In this document: piece after piece, positions 17,257 through 25,372 of the stretch
Layout of the letters: each line of letters opens with the position of its first letter
Position numbering within the stretch: position 1 is the stretch's first letter
Assembly (NCBI RefSeq): GCF_000814005.1
Contig: NZ_JWLK01000001.1
Coordinates: 496,001-560,000, forward strand
Direction: 5' to 3'
Origin: Ruegeria sp. ANG-S4
GTDB lineage: Bacteria > Pseudomonadota > Alphaproteobacteria > Rhodobacterales > Rhodobacteraceae
Length of the DNA: 64,000 nt
Program-made: the position numbers and the translations under genes
Notes under the pieces: generated by a model
Seen by the model: only the letters and a program-made list of their open reading frames with translations
Databases searched by the model: none
What the model was told of the DNA's origin: nothing

Positions 17257-18290
17257 GCCTTGTCCGGGTTGCGGACGGTGGTTCCAGGGATCAGGCGAAA
17301 ACCGATGTCCTTGAAATTCTCCACCGGTTCGTCGCTGAGCCGACCGATCATCATCGCCGCTGCGGTCTGCCCCAGCTTGAGGTGCGGCACGTGCATCGAC
17401 GTCAGTCGATGGGTGATGACCGAGGCGATTGGAAGATCGCCCCAGCCTGCAATTCCGATGTCATTGGGCACATTCATGCCCTTTGAACTGCAATATTGCA
17501 GCCCGCCAAAGGCCATCGCGTCATTCTGATAGAAAATGCATTCGACGTCGCTTGATGACGCCAAAAGCTGCTCGGTTCCATAGAAGCCCGGGTAATAGGT
17601 TGCCGTGTCATGCAGGCAAAGCTGTTTCACAACCTTTCCTCCACCGCCTTCAACCGCCCTGCAGAAACCGTCAAGCCGCGTTGTCGCGGCGTTGGCCGTA
17701 TCATGTGAGGTGCCGACATACCCTATGTTCGTATACCCGCAGCTCATCAAATAACGGCCCATGTCAAAGCCGCTGTCGAAGTGATTGATGCCCACCGACA
17801 TATCCAGCGGGCTGCTGTTGAGGTCCCAGATTTCGACGATCGGGATACCGGCGTTCCGCAGCATCTCGGTGGCGCGGGGTGAGTGGTAGCGACCGGTCAG
17901 GATCAGTCCCGCAGGCTGCCAGGAGAGAACGGTTTTTATCCAGTTTTCCTCCTCCTGATGGGTGTGTTGCGTCAGGCCCAGAACCGTCTGGTGACCAAAC
18001 GACCCGAGCTTGCGGTCGATACCCTCCAGCACTTGGGCAAAAACCTCGTTACCGAGGTCGGGAATCGAGACACCGACAAAGGTTGAACTCTGATCACCGG
18101 CAAAAACTGTGGCCAGACGATTCGGCAGGTAACCAAGCTGATCGACCTTCGCCATGACCTTGTCGCGGGTTTTTTCCGAATACCCGCCTTCACCGCGCAA
18201 AACGCGGCTCGCGGTCATCTTTGAGACTCCCGCCGCCCGCGCCACCTCAGACAGGCTTACCCTGTTGTTTTTACTGCTTTTTTCCTTCAT
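17253..18290 (-). CDS. LacI-family regulator of the ribose-type ABC operon
   Basis: 345 residues. Helix-turn-helix SLSEVARAAGVSKMTASRVLRGEGGYSEKTR after a Lys-rich N-terminus, then the ligand domain ending in RLIPGTTVRNPDKA. The recognition helix (MTASR) differs from the two other LacI proteins of the island (MTVSR), in line with a different operator (GTTACGGGTAAC) in its divergent promoter. It probably represses the ABC transporter at 18414 and itself. The stop codons of this gene and the convergent LacI gene overlap. Confidence 0.88.
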   Translation of the reverse strand: MKEKSSKNNRVSLSEVARAAGVSKMTASRVLRGEGGYSEKTRDKVMAKVDQLGYLPNRLATVFAGDQSSTFVGVSIPDLGNEVFAQVLEGIDRKLGSFGHQTVLGLTQHTHQEEENWIKTVLSWQPAGLILTGRYHSPRATEMLRNAGIPIVEIWDLNSSPLDMSVGINHFDSGFDMGRYLMSCGYTNIGYVGTSHDTANAATTRLDGFCRAVEGGGGKVVKQLCLHDTATYYPGFYGTEQLLASSSDVECIFYQNDAMAFGGLQYCSSKGMNVPNDIGIAGWGDLPIASVITHRLTSMHVPHLKLGQTAAAMMIGRLSDEPVENFKDIGFRLIPGTTVRNPDKA

Positions 18291-18304
18291 CTTCTCAATC
18301 TTAC

Positions 18305-18373
18305 GTTACGGGTAACTTAAGTCTTGACAGAATGGCCTCTCACGCGAAACACTAGCGCAATGTTACGGGTAAC
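18305..18373. promoter_or_regulatory. pair of GTTACGGGTAAC operators, 57 bp apart
   Basis: GTTACGGGTAAC occurs at 18305-18316 and 18362-18373, each with outer arms GTTAC/GTAAC. A TTGACA (18324-18329) lies between them and is a candidate -35 for the ABC operon. The spacing of 57 bp suggests cooperative binding or a small DNA loop by the adjacent LacI protein. Confidence 0.75.
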
Positions 18374-18413
18374 TCAACGGGAGGGTTGAGACCCGGACAA
18401 GGGAGGACCCCAA

Positions 18414-19940
18414 ATGCAGAACCTGCACTCAGGGCTGTTCTTTGATGGCATCGACAAGCATTTCGGCGGCACCTATGCGCTGAAAGATGTGTCGCTGACA
18501 GTGGGCCGCGGTGAGATCGTGGCGCTGCTGGGCGAGAACGGTGCCGGCAAATCCACCCTTATCAAAGTGCTGGGCGGCATCCATCAACCGGACGCAGGAC
18601 GCGTGTTGATTGACGGCGAGCCGTACTCTCATCGACCGGCCGGTTTCGGCGAGCGCCAGAAAGTAGCCTTCATCCATCAGGATCTGGGACTGATCGAATG
18701 GATGACGGTTGCCGAGAACATTGCGCTGGCGCTGGGATTTTCCCGCAAGAACGGGCTGATCCAGTGGGGAAGTGTCGAAACCTTTGCCGCTGACGCGCTG
18801 CGCAAGGTCGATTGCGATTTCGACCCGACAACGCGCGTCGAGAACCTTTCGCGCACCGAGAAATCGCTGGTTGCGATTGCACGGGCGTTGGCGGTCGACA
18901 GCGAGTTTCTGGTGTTGGATGAACCCACCGCTTCGCTGCCTGCGGATGAAGTGGGACGGCTGTTCGCGGCACTTCGCCCACTGCGGGAGCGCGGTGTCGG
19001 CATGATCTATGTCAGCCATCGCCTGGACGAGATTTTTCAGATTGCCGACCGCGTGGCTGTTTTGCGCGATGGCGCAATGGTCGGGGTGCGCAGTATCGAA
19101 CACACGACGCCGGAAGAACTGGTGCAAAAGATCGTCGGGCGCAAGACGCGCGAGACGGTTAAAAGTACCGATGCCCCCGGTGCCCCAGTATTGACCCTGG
19201 ATCAGTTCCGGGTCGATGACGTTGGGCCGTTGAACTTCAATCTGTGCAGAAACGAGATTGTCGGGCTTGTGGGCCTGCGCGGTGCCGGCCACGAATTAAT
19301 CTCGCGCGCGATGTTCGGTCTGGAGGGTTATACCGGGCAGGTTACACTTGCAGGCGGGGCACCAGACCTGTCGACACCGCAGCGTGCGCTGGCCGCCGGT
19401 GTCGGGCTGGTCGCCAAGGACCGCACCGAGGAATCCGTTGCGATGAGCCTCTCGATCCGCGAGAACACGTTCCTCAACCCCGAGGGTATCGGACGCAAAT
19501 TGCTCAATCTGCTGTCGCCAAAGACCGAGGCAGAACAAGCCGCGATCATTGGGGCGGAACTGGGCTTGTCGCCAAATGATCCCAGTCTTGCCATCGAGGC
19601 GCTTTCGGGCGGCAATCAGCAAAAGGTTGTTATCGGTCGCTGGCTGGCCACCAAACGCAAGCTACTGATCTGCGAGGACCCGACCGCAGGCGTGGACGTG
19701 GGTGCGAAGTCCGAGATTTATGCGCTGTTGAATCAGGCGCTGGCAGATGGATTGGGGATACTTGTTGTATCCACCGACTTCGAAGAGATCGCAACAATCT
19801 GTCACCGGGCCATCGTGTTCAGCCAGGGGGCGATTGTCGATGAGTTGAGCGGCACGCGTCTGACCACCGAAAATCTGATTCAGTCGGCCTCGGCCGGGAA
19901 TATCGCCACCATAGAGGACAGCAGAAATGCAATCGCTTGA
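18414..19940 (+). CDS. ribose-type sugar ABC transporter, double ATPase
   Basis: 508 residues, two fused nucleotide-binding domains as in RbsA/XylG/AraG. Domain 1: Walker A GENGAGKS at about 41-48, signature LSRTEKS (degenerate), Walker B VLDEPTAS. Domain 2: a Walker A region replaced by GLRGAGHE, which lacks the Lys, a proper LSGGNQQK signature, and CEDPTAGVDVG. This asymmetry is normal in the family. It energises import by the permease whose start overlaps by 14 bases. AAGGGAGG precedes the ATG. Confidence 0.9.
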   Translation: MQNLHSGLFFDGIDKHFGGTYALKDVSLTVGRGEIVALLGENGAGKSTLIKVLGGIHQPDAGRVLIDGEPYSHRPAGFGERQKVAFIHQDLGLIEWMTVAENIALALGFSRKNGLIQWGSVETFAADALRKVDCDFDPTTRVENLSRTEKSLVAIARALAVDSEFLVLDEPTASLPADEVGRLFAALRPLRERGVGMIYVSHRLDEIFQIADRVAVLRDGAMVGVRSIEHTTPEELVQKIVGRKTRETVKSTDAPGAPVLTLDQFRVDDVGPLNFNLCRNEIVGLVGLRGAGHELISRAMFGLEGYTGQVTLAGGAPDLSTPQRALAAGVGLVAKDRTEESVAMSLSIRENTFLNPEGIGRKLLNLLSPKTEAEQAAIIGAELGLSPNDPSLAIEALSGGNQQKVVIGRWLATKRKLLICEDPTAGVDVGAKSEIYALLNQALADGLGILVVSTDFEEIATICHRAIVFSQGAIVDELSGTRLTTENLIQSASAGNIATIEDSRNAIA

Positions 19941-20949
19941 ATCCAGCGCATTGGAACCGACAAAGGCCGAACTCAAGGGGCTGAGCTTTGGCAAGCGCCT
20001 GACCCGGTTTCTTCCGGTTTACGGGCTGGTCATCCTGACGGTCCTTTTGATCGGGCTGTTTTCAGTGCTGTTGCCGAATACGTTTCCCACAATGTTGAAT
20101 TTGCGTGCGATTGTGTCGGACAAGGCGATCATCGCGTTGCTGTCGCTTGGGGCAATGATCCCAATGGCGGCCGGGCGTATCGACCTGACGGTCGGATACG
20201 GGATCGTGTTGTGGCACATTCTGGCGATCAGCCTGCAAACAATGATGGGCCTGCCGTGGCCCATGGCCGTGGCCGTGGTGCTCATCCTCGGGGCAGTGAC
20301 CGGGTTTCTGAACGGGCTTCTGGTCGAGGTGGCCAAGATCGACAGCTTCATTGCCACACTCGGCACCGGCACGGTCCTTTATGCGCTGGCGCTGTGGCAT
20401 ACCGGCGGTCGTCAGATGGTGGGCGTTCTCCCTGACGGGTTCTACGCGCTCAACAGCACGTTTGTCTTTGGCCTGCCAATCACCGGGTACTACCTGATCG
20501 TCATTACCGTCGTGATGTGGATCGTGCTCGAATACACGCCGGTCGGCCGGTACCTCTATGCAATTGGTGCCAACCAACGCGCTGCGCAATTGAACGGTAT
20601 TCCCACCCGCAAATATGTGATCGGTGCATTTGTCGCCTCGGGCACAATGACCGCGCTGGCCGGGGTGCTGTTGGCATCGAAGCTGCGGATTGGGCAGGCC
20701 TCGGTCGGGCTGGAGTTTCTGCTGCCCGCACTGGTGGGGGCGTTTCTGGGTTCAACAACCATCAAACCGGGGCGGGTCAATGTCTGGGGCACTGTCGTTG
20801 GTGTCGCCATTCTGGCGGTCGGCATCTCGGGCATACAACAATTCGGCGGCTCCTTCTGGGTCGAGCCGCTGTTCAACGGAGTGACCCTGCTGATTGCCAT
20901 CGGCATCGCAGGATATGCACAGCGCAGAAAAGGTGCAGAAAAGCGCTGA
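19927..20949 (+). CDS. ribose-type ABC permease
   Basis: 340-residue RbsC-like inner-membrane permease with eight to ten helices. It shows the family segments AGRIDLTVGYGIVLWH (usually GGIDLSVG), GFLNGLLVEVAKIDSFIATLGT and YAIGANQRAAQLNGIPTRKY, the cytoplasmic coupling loop. It starts inside the end of the ATPase gene (overlap 14 bases). The binding protein follows after 26 bases. Confidence 0.9.
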   Translation: MQSLESSALEPTKAELKGLSFGKRLTRFLPVYGLVILTVLLIGLFSVLLPNTFPTMLNLRAIVSDKAIIALLSLGAMIPMAAGRIDLTVGYGIVLWHILAISLQTMMGLPWPMAVAVVLILGAVTGFLNGLLVEVAKIDSFIATLGTGTVLYALALWHTGGRQMVGVLPDGFYALNSTFVFGLPITGYYLIVITVVMWIVLEYTPVGRYLYAIGANQRAAQLNGIPTRKYVIGAFVASGTMTALAGVLLASKLRIGQASVGLEFLLPALVGAFLGSTTIKPGRVNVWGTVVGVAILAVGISGIQQFGGSFWVEPLFNGVTLLIAIGIAGYAQRRKGAEKR

Positions 20950-20956
20950 TCACACA

Positions 20957-20971
20957 CATGCAAAGGGAGGA
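20957..20971 (+). promoter_or_regulatory. shared binding-protein leader, copy 1
   Basis: CATGCAAAGGGAGGA, containing an extended Shine-Dalgarno, ends five bases before the ATG of the binding protein. The identical 15-mer precedes the binding-protein genes at 24137 and 27636. Confidence 0.8.
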
Positions 20972-20975
20972 TACT

Positions 20976-22025
20976 ATGAAAAGGAAAACCTGTCTGAACG
21001 CGATACTGGCAAGCACGATTCTTGCGGGTCTGGGCGCGGCCGCATTGGCAGAAACCGCGTGGGACGGACCGACCACAGGGCCGAAAGCCGCTGAAGGCAA
21101 GTCCATCGTGGTTGTTGCGGGCGACCTGAAGAACGGTGGCATCCTCGGGGTGACCACCGGGGTCGAGGAGGCCGCCGAGACAATCGGCTGGGACGTTCGG
21201 GTTCTTGACGGCGCGGGTTCTATCCAGGGGCGCACGGCGGCCATTGGGCAAGCGCTGGCGCTGAAGCCGGACGGGATGATCATCAACGGATTTGATGCGG
21301 TTGAACAGCAGGCGGCCCTGGAAGGTGTCGTTGGTGCCAGCATTCCGATGGTGGCCTGGCATTCGGGTCCGAAAATCGGATGTGATGCCCCCGGCGGGAT
21401 CTTTGCCAACGTCTCGACCGATGCAATGACCGTGTCCGAGGTGGCAGCGGAATGGGCAATGGGAGATGGCGGCGACAATGTAGGGGCGGTGATCTTTACC
21501 GACTCGACCTATCAGATCGCAATCGACAAGGCGGACCGTATCAAGGAAACCATCGAGGCTGCGGGCGGCACCGTTCTGGAATATGTGGATACACCGATTG
21601 CCGATACGTCCAGCCGGATGGGGCCGCTGACGACATCGCTGTTGCAAAAACACGGCGACAGTTGGACCCATGCCTTGGCGATCAACGATCTTTACTTTGA
21701 CTTCATGGGTCCGGCGCTGGCCGCGGCTGGCATTCCCGGAGATGGATCGCCCAAGGCCGGTTCGGCCGGTGACGGATCGGAGGCGGCGTTCCAGCGTATT
21801 CGCGGCGGTCAGTACCAGACGATCACGGTCGCAGAACCCCTGAACCTTCAGGGCTGGCAACTGGTCGACGAACTGAACCGCGCCATTCAGGGCGAGGCGT
21901 GCTCGGGATATGTCACGTCACCGGCGCTGGTGACACAGGAAGGGTTGGCCAAGCTGGGCGACAGCAACCAGTTCGACCCCGACTCGCCCTATCGCGAGGC
22001 CTATTCAGACATCTGGGGCAAGTAG
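20976..22025 (+). CDS. ribose-type ABC substrate-binding protein
   Basis: 349 residues. Signal peptide of about 25 residues ends GAAALA before ETAWDGP. The mature protein has the type-1 periplasmic-binding fold: KSIVVVAGDLKNGGILGVTTGVEEAA, a segment with KPDGMIINGFDA, and a closing lobe SAGDGSEAAFQRI. Sugars or sugar alcohols are the usual ligands; the precise one is not readable. Start chosen by the strong AAAGGGAGG; the open frame extends much further up inside the permease gene, which is a shadow. Confidence 0.9.
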   Translation: MKRKTCLNAILASTILAGLGAAALAETAWDGPTTGPKAAEGKSIVVVAGDLKNGGILGVTTGVEEAAETIGWDVRVLDGAGSIQGRTAAIGQALALKPDGMIINGFDAVEQQAALEGVVGASIPMVAWHSGPKIGCDAPGGIFANVSTDAMTVSEVAAEWAMGDGGDNVGAVIFTDSTYQIAIDKADRIKETIEAAGGTVLEYVDTPIADTSSRMGPLTTSLLQKHGDSWTHALAINDLYFDFMGPALAAAGIPGDGSPKAGSAGDGSEAAFQRIRGGQYQTITVAEPLNLQGWQLVDELNRAIQGEACSGYVTSPALVTQEGLAKLGDSNQFDPDSPYREAYSDIWGK

Positions 22026-22038
22026 GTGGTTTCTCCCC

Positions 22039-22069
22039 GGGCTCCTTGACCAGAGATGGTCAGGGGCCC
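22039..22069 (+). terminator. hairpin after the binding-protein gene
   Basis: GGGCTCCTTGACC pairs with GGTCAGGGGCCC over a 6-base loop, with one mismatch and one bulge. There is no U-run. It separates the first ABC operon from the second ATPase gene and may stabilise the upstream mRNA or attenuate read-through. Confidence 0.55.
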
Positions 22070-22173
22070 ACCGGAGGTATTTTGAATCTGGAAAACACCC
22101 CTCGATCTGGTGGGGCAACGGGTCGGTTGCGACCGGCTGCACCGGAGAATTCTACTTAATCAAGGAGTATCTC

Positions 22174-22932
22174 ATGCCAAACACCCCGCTTGTTCAAATG
22201 CGTGGTATCACCAAACGGTTCGGTGGCGTGACAGCCTTGTCCAATGTTGACCTCGACGCATACGCCGGAGAAGTACTGGCCATCGTCGGCGACAACGGTG
22301 CCGGAAAATCGACGCTTATCAAGGTACTGACCGGTGTGTACCAACCCACGGAAGGAGAGATCTTTCTGGCGGGCGAAAAGGTCGACTTCAGCAGCCATGC
22401 AGATGCAATCGAACTGGGCATTGATGCAGTATACCAGACACTTGCGCTTGCCGATCACCTTGACCCGGCGGCGAACATGTTTTTGGGCAATGAACTCACG
22501 CGCAAGGTGCTGGGCATCACGATGCTCGACAACAAGCGCATGCGGACAGAGACCGAACGCGTTTTGATGGAGCGTCTTGGCGTGCGACTGAAATCGCTGG
22601 ACGCGCCGACCGAGAGCCTTTCAGGCGGTCAGCGTCAAGCCGTGGCAATCGCCCGCGCGGTATATCACGAAGGATTGCGTGTGCTGGTCATGGACGAACC
22701 CACCGCGGCGCTTGGTCCGCAGGAAACGGCGCGTACATTGAAGCTGATCAAAACGCTCAAGGCTCAGGGCCTGGCGGTCATTCTTATCAGCCACTCACTG
22801 GACGACGTTTTCGAGGTCTCGGACCGAATTCACGTTCAGCGGCGCGGGCAATGCGTCGGGGTGGTGCAAGCATCCGAAAGCAACACGCAAGAGGTTCTGG
22901 GCCTGATCGTGGGTGCAGAGGAGGCAGCATAA
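22174..22932 (+). CDS. sugar ABC transporter, single ATPase domain
   Basis: 252 residues, one nucleotide-binding domain only, unlike the fused protein at 18414. Walker A GDNGAGKS, Q-loop region VYQTLALADHLDPAANMFLG, signature LSGGQRQAV, Walker B VLVMDEPTAALG, and the His switch in LISHSLDDV. It resembles the FrcA/XylG-like short ATPases of fructose and sugar importers in alphaproteobacteria, which act as a homodimer. AAGGAG seven bases upstream of the ATG. Its stop overlaps the permease start (TAATG). Confidence 0.9.
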   Translation: MPNTPLVQMRGITKRFGGVTALSNVDLDAYAGEVLAIVGDNGAGKSTLIKVLTGVYQPTEGEIFLAGEKVDFSSHADAIELGIDAVYQTLALADHLDPAANMFLGNELTRKVLGITMLDNKRMRTETERVLMERLGVRLKSLDAPTESLSGGQRQAVAIARAVYHEGLRVLVMDEPTAALGPQETARTLKLIKTLKAQGLAVILISHSLDDVFEVSDRIHVQRRGQCVGVVQASESNTQEVLGLIVGAEEAA

Positions 22933-24050
22933 TGGCGACGGCAATGGCAAACAAATCACTTTCGGAACGGCTGGAACCCTATGTCGCGATCATCGGCCCA
23001 ATGGTGATGATCCTGGCGATTCTGCTATTCATGGCGCTTGCCGAACCTGCGCGTTACTTCAGAGTCACCAACCTGAACCTTATTCTGTTGGACGCGGCGC
23101 TTTACATGCCAATGGCGATGGCGATGACCTTTGTCATCACGCAGCGCGGGATCGACCTGTCAATCGGGTCCATCGCGGCGCTCAGCGGCATCATCATGGC
23201 CTTTCTGATCAAGCAATACGGGTTTTCCGTCTATGTGGCGGTGCCGATCGCGATCATGCTTGGCGCGACGATGGGCCTTATCAACGGTCTGATCATCACT
23301 CGGTTCAATGTGCCCGATCTGATTGGGACGCTGGCAATGGATCTTGTGTATCGCGGGTTTGCGCTTGTCCTGGCCAAGGGGCTCGTGCTGGCGCGTTTCC
23401 CCGAGTTCCTGACCGAGATCGGACGAGGGCAGATCCCCGGTTTCATTCCGATCCCGGTCATCATCGGCATCGCAACGATGATTGCGGGTTATATTCTGCT
23501 GACACGCACGTATTTCGGTCGTTACACGATCGCAATTGGATCAAACCCCGAAGCAGCCGAGCTGACCGGTATCTCGGTCAACCGGCACAAGGTCTATGCC
23601 TATGTTCTGATGGGGGCATGCGCGGCGCTGGCGGGGGTTATGCTGACTGGCAAACTCAATGCCATTCAGGCAACTTCAGCGCCCTACTTCAACCTGCATG
23701 TTATTGCGGCTGTGGTTGTAGGCGGTACATCGCTCTTTGGTGGCCGCGCTTCGATGCTGGGGTCGTTTGCGGGCGTGCTTTTGCTGAGCATGATGATCAA
23801 CGCGCTGGTAACGCTGCGGATCGAATTCTTCTGGCAGTCCGTGGCATCGGGTGTCGTAATTGTCAGCTCTGTCGCGCTGTACACCTGGATGCAGAAGAAA
23901 GATCGGGATGGGGCCGGCGGCATGTTCGCCGGTTTGATGACCCCGGATGGGCAGAAAATGCTGCGTTTCAGTGCAGCTTTGATTGGTGTGCTGATCGCGC
24001 TTCTGGCGATTGGGGCATTGTTTGCCGGGGACCCGAATCCAAGCGGGTAA
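22932..24050 (+). CDS. ribose/fructose-type ABC permease
   Basis: 372 residues, RbsC/FrcC family. Helices start at about residue 20; the family motif QRGIDLSIGSIAALSG is intact, followed by GLINGLIITRFNVPDLIGTLAM, the coupling loop AIGSNPEAAELTGISV, and GGTSLFGGRASMLGSFAGVLLL. A C-terminal extension of about 60 residues after the usual end carries one more hydrophobic helix (FSAALIGVLIALLAIGALFAG). Start from the TAATG overlap with the ATPase. Confidence 0.9.
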   Translation: MATAMANKSLSERLEPYVAIIGPMVMILAILLFMALAEPARYFRVTNLNLILLDAALYMPMAMAMTFVITQRGIDLSIGSIAALSGIIMAFLIKQYGFSVYVAVPIAIMLGATMGLINGLIITRFNVPDLIGTLAMDLVYRGFALVLAKGLVLARFPEFLTEIGRGQIPGFIPIPVIIGIATMIAGYILLTRTYFGRYTIAIGSNPEAAELTGISVNRHKVYAYVLMGACAALAGVMLTGKLNAIQATSAPYFNLHVIAAVVVGGTSLFGGRASMLGSFAGVLLLSMMINALVTLRIEFFWQSVASGVVIVSSVALYTWMQKKDRDGAGGMFAGLMTPDGQKMLRFSAALIGVLIALLAIGALFAGDPNPSG

Positions 24051-24068
24051 ACGGCTGAATCGCGGGTT

Positions 24069-24101
24069 GGTCGAGCCAGGGGGTGCAGCCCCGGCCCGAC
24101 C
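24069..24101 (+). terminator. intercistronic hairpin before the second binding protein
   Basis: GGTCG-GCC-GGGG pairs with CCCC-GGC-CGACC (two mismatches) around GTGCAG, between the permease stop and the leader of the binding protein. It could protect the downstream message; no U-run. Confidence 0.45.
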
Positions 24102-24115
24102 GATGGCTCCGCACT

Positions 24116-24130
24116 CATGCAAAGGGAGGA
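24116..24130 (+). promoter_or_regulatory. shared binding-protein leader, copy 2
   Basis: CATGCAAAGGGAGGA identical to the copies at 20957 and 27617. With copy 3 the identity extends to 18 bases, from TCATG to GGAAC. It provides the ribosome binding site for the ATG at 24137. Confidence 0.8.
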
Positions 24131-24136
24131 ACCGAA

Positions 24137-25276
24137 ATGAGGTTAACAACAACTATCGCACTTGTGGCAAGCATGGCGCTTACTGGCGTCGCCCTGGCTG
24201 AGGGTAATTTGCCACTGAAAGAGCTGCCCGACATTGCCGACCGGGATTACTGGGTCCCGGCAGAGGTGAATGCCGAAGGCAAGCTTGAAGCCTTGCAGGC
24301 AGTCGTCGGGTCCGAGGCGGTGCCCTATTCAGGAACGCTGGATGATCCGATCCAAATCGCACTGATCTATCCTTCGGCGGATACGTCCGATTTTTGGGCA
24401 CGCAACTACCTGGCATTGACAAAGCGGCTGGAAGAACTGGGCATCGCCTATGAAACCACCGAGTTTGCCAGCCGCCAGATCGAACACTCGCTGCAATCGA
24501 CCTATGCCAATCAGGTGGAGCAGGATGCGGACCTGTACGACTACGTCATATTTGGCCCGTCGGAGCTTGCGATTCAGGCCGACAACATCGACAAACTGTC
24601 AGGAAACGACGGGTTCTCGACTTATGTGTGGGCGTTCCATACGCCGATGAAGGATCTGAAGAACCAACCGGATGCTTGGTTCGACTTTTCGTCGGCTGCA
24701 GGCGCATTGACCATGTGTGACTACATGCTGGGTCGCCTTGGCAACGATGTCACAATGGCGATGAACCGGGGCATTCCGGGGATTACGGACAACCAGCGCT
24801 CTGGTGATTTCAAGGCCTGTGTGGAAGAGAAAGGCAATTGGACAACCGCCTATGAGCACTATGGTGAGTATCAGCGAGAAGGTGGTTTTGAAGGCACCAG
24901 CCTGATCATGCAGGCCTATCCCGAGGCCACGATCATCCACAACGCCAATACCGCCATGGCGATGGGCTCGGTCGAGGCGCAGGTCTCTCAGGGCAAAGAG
25001 AAGGATATCTTCTCGACCGGCTGGGGCGGCACTGGCCTGGAACTGGAGGCCATTCGCCGAGGTGAGTTGGATGCCACACCGATGCGCATGGGCGATGACG
25101 TGGGTGCAGCGACCGCGGAAGCGATCCGCGCCGATCTGGAAGGTCGCGCCGATGAACTGCCGCTTGTCTTCCTTGGTCGGATCACCGTCGCCCATGACCA
25201 GATGAGTGCCGAGGAAATCGACGCGCTGGAACAGGAAGCGTTCCGTTTCTCGGGCGTGGGCGCGCTTGAGCGCTGA
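24137..25276 (+). CDS. sugar ABC substrate-binding protein
   Basis: 379 residues. Signal peptide MRLTTTIALVASMALTGVALA, then EGNLPLKEL. The core (IQIALIYPSADTSDFWARNY, YDYVIFGPSELAIQADNID, GIPGITDNQRSGDF, TGWGGTGLELEAIRRGELDATPMRMGD) is a type-1 periplasmic-binding fold reminiscent of LuxP and other sugar or AI-2 receptors. The N-terminal 50-residue extension before the first strand is longer than in RbsB. It is the third gene of the single-ATPase importer. Confidence 0.88.
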   Translation: MRLTTTIALVASMALTGVALAEGNLPLKELPDIADRDYWVPAEVNAEGKLEALQAVVGSEAVPYSGTLDDPIQIALIYPSADTSDFWARNYLALTKRLEELGIAYETTEFASRQIEHSLQSTYANQVEQDADLYDYVIFGPSELAIQADNIDKLSGNDGFSTYVWAFHTPMKDLKNQPDAWFDFSSAAGALTMCDYMLGRLGNDVTMAMNRGIPGITDNQRSGDFKACVEEKGNWTTAYEHYGEYQREGGFEGTSLIMQAYPEATIIHNANTAMAMGSVEAQVSQGKEKDIFSTGWGGTGLELEAIRRGELDATPMRMGDDVGAATAEAIRADLEGRADELPLVFLGRITVAHDQMSAEEIDALEQEAFRFSGVGALER

Positions 25277-25284
25277 AGCCAACC

Positions 25285-25313
25285 AGAGGCGCTGCACCCA
25301 ATGCGGCGCCTCT
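25285..25313 (+). terminator. hairpin after the second ABC operon
   Basis: AGAGGCGC and GCGCCTCT form a perfect 8-bp stem with a 13-base loop, nine bases after the stop codon. No U-run; probable 3' end or stabiliser. Confidence 0.5.
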
Positions 25314-25340
25314 TGAAACACTGCGGACCATGACGCATTC

Positions 25341-25354
25341 TGTGACCGATAACA
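25341..25354. promoter_or_regulatory. LacI-type operator before lacI (autoregulation)
   Basis: TGTGACCGATAACA lies 18 bases upstream of the probable GTG start of the LacI gene. It is a hybrid of the TGTGACCGGTAACA site at 26479 and the TGTTACCGATAACA site at 33980. Confidence 0.65.
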
Positions 25355-25372
25355 GAATTGTCGGTTGGCAGC

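Noticed and set aside
20556-21860. 434-codon frame antisense to the ABC binding-protein gene
   Set aside because: Composition is Arg/His-rich and follows the third-position GC of the sense gene; a shadow.
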